Source: Bacteroidales bacterium (GTDB lineage Bacteria; Bacteroidota; Bacteroidia; Bacteroidales; UBA12077). From it: 6,383 bases of DNA. The notes under the pieces were generated by a model. That model was given only the letters and a program-made list of their open reading frames with translations. It was not told the origin of the DNA and searched no databases. A program made the position numbers and the translations under genes. This document shows positions 6,259 to 6,383 of this stretch, piece after piece (position 1 is the stretch's first letter; each line of letters begins with the position of its first letter). Location: positions 1-6,383 of the forward strand of contig JAUVLS010000084.1 in the NCBI GenBank assembly GCA_030600625.1, read 5' to 3'.

Positions 6259-6383
6259 ATGTTTTCAGGTATAGTTGAAGAAGCTGCTAAAGTTGTAAAA
6301 CTTGAAAAAGATAAAGGCAATTTACATATTACTATGCATTGTTCTTTTGCAGATGAATTAAAAATTGATCAGAGTGTTGCTCA
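6259..6383 (+). CDS. ribE: Riboflavin synthase alpha chain, N-terminal 41 residues, 3' end beyond window
   Basis: The open frame from the ATG at 6259 starts MFSGIVEEAAKVVKLEK, close to the highly conserved MFTGIVEE start of riboflavin synthase, and continues with LHITM and the beginning of the first lumazine-binding barrel (ADELKIDQSVA, where the family normally proceeds to NGVCLTV just past the edge). The enzyme converts two 6,7-dimethyl-8-ribityllumazine molecules into riboflavin and a pyrimidine that is recycled; it works in the cytoplasm as a trimer. Only the first fifth is visible, so completeness cannot be checked. It has its own promoter candidate and no obvious functional tie to the kinase operon. 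The gene is named ribE or ribC depending on the organism. Confidence 0.88.
   Translation, partial: MFSGIVEEAAKVVKLEKDKGNLHITMHCSFADELKIDQSVA

Overview
The window looks like chromosomal DNA of a low-GC Bacteroidota, probably a marine or gut Bacteroidales/Marinilabiliales-type organism. This is inferred from gene family style, A/T-rich leaders without clear Shine-Dalgarno sequences, and promoter candidates of the TTTG / TAnnTTTG type. There are six protein genes, two of them cut by the window edges, and three short intergenic regions that carry regulatory signals. No RNA genes, mobile elements or CRISPR arrays were seen.

Left part, minus strand (1-917): a UPF0306/YhbP-like flavin-split-barrel protein is followed one base later by the start of an NAD-dependent epimerase/dehydratase that runs off the left edge. 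A perfect 10-bp hairpin with a T-rich tail separates this pair from the gene upstream, and a TAGCTTTG promoter box follows it directly.

Centre (918-6170): a signalling and transport locus. A large FtsX/MacB-type ABC permease on the minus strand is divergent from a plus-strand two-component operon. That operon encodes an NtrC-family sigma-54 response regulator (REC, AAA+, Fis HTH) and, overlapping it by 11 bp, an NtrY-like membrane histidine kinase with almost no extracytoplasmic part. The 170-bp divergent intergenic region holds two related dyads (TGGGAAA-N4-TTCYC) with centres 22 bp apart. Beyond them, towards the permease, is a minus-strand sigma-54-like promoter (TGGCAT-N5-TTGG). The geometry fits a simple circuit: the kinase phosphorylates the regulator, the regulator binds the dyads, and it activates sigma-54 transcription of the permease while possibly controlling its own operon. 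No ABC ATPase is present, so the permease must use a partner encoded elsewhere.

Right edge (6171-6383): a well-spaced Bacteroidota promoter (TTTG-N19-TAAATTCG) precedes the start of riboflavin synthase alpha chain, cut by the window end. It is probably an unrelated transcription unit.

The gene families are all known. The most interesting part is the control architecture of the divergent region and its link to an ATPase-less permease.
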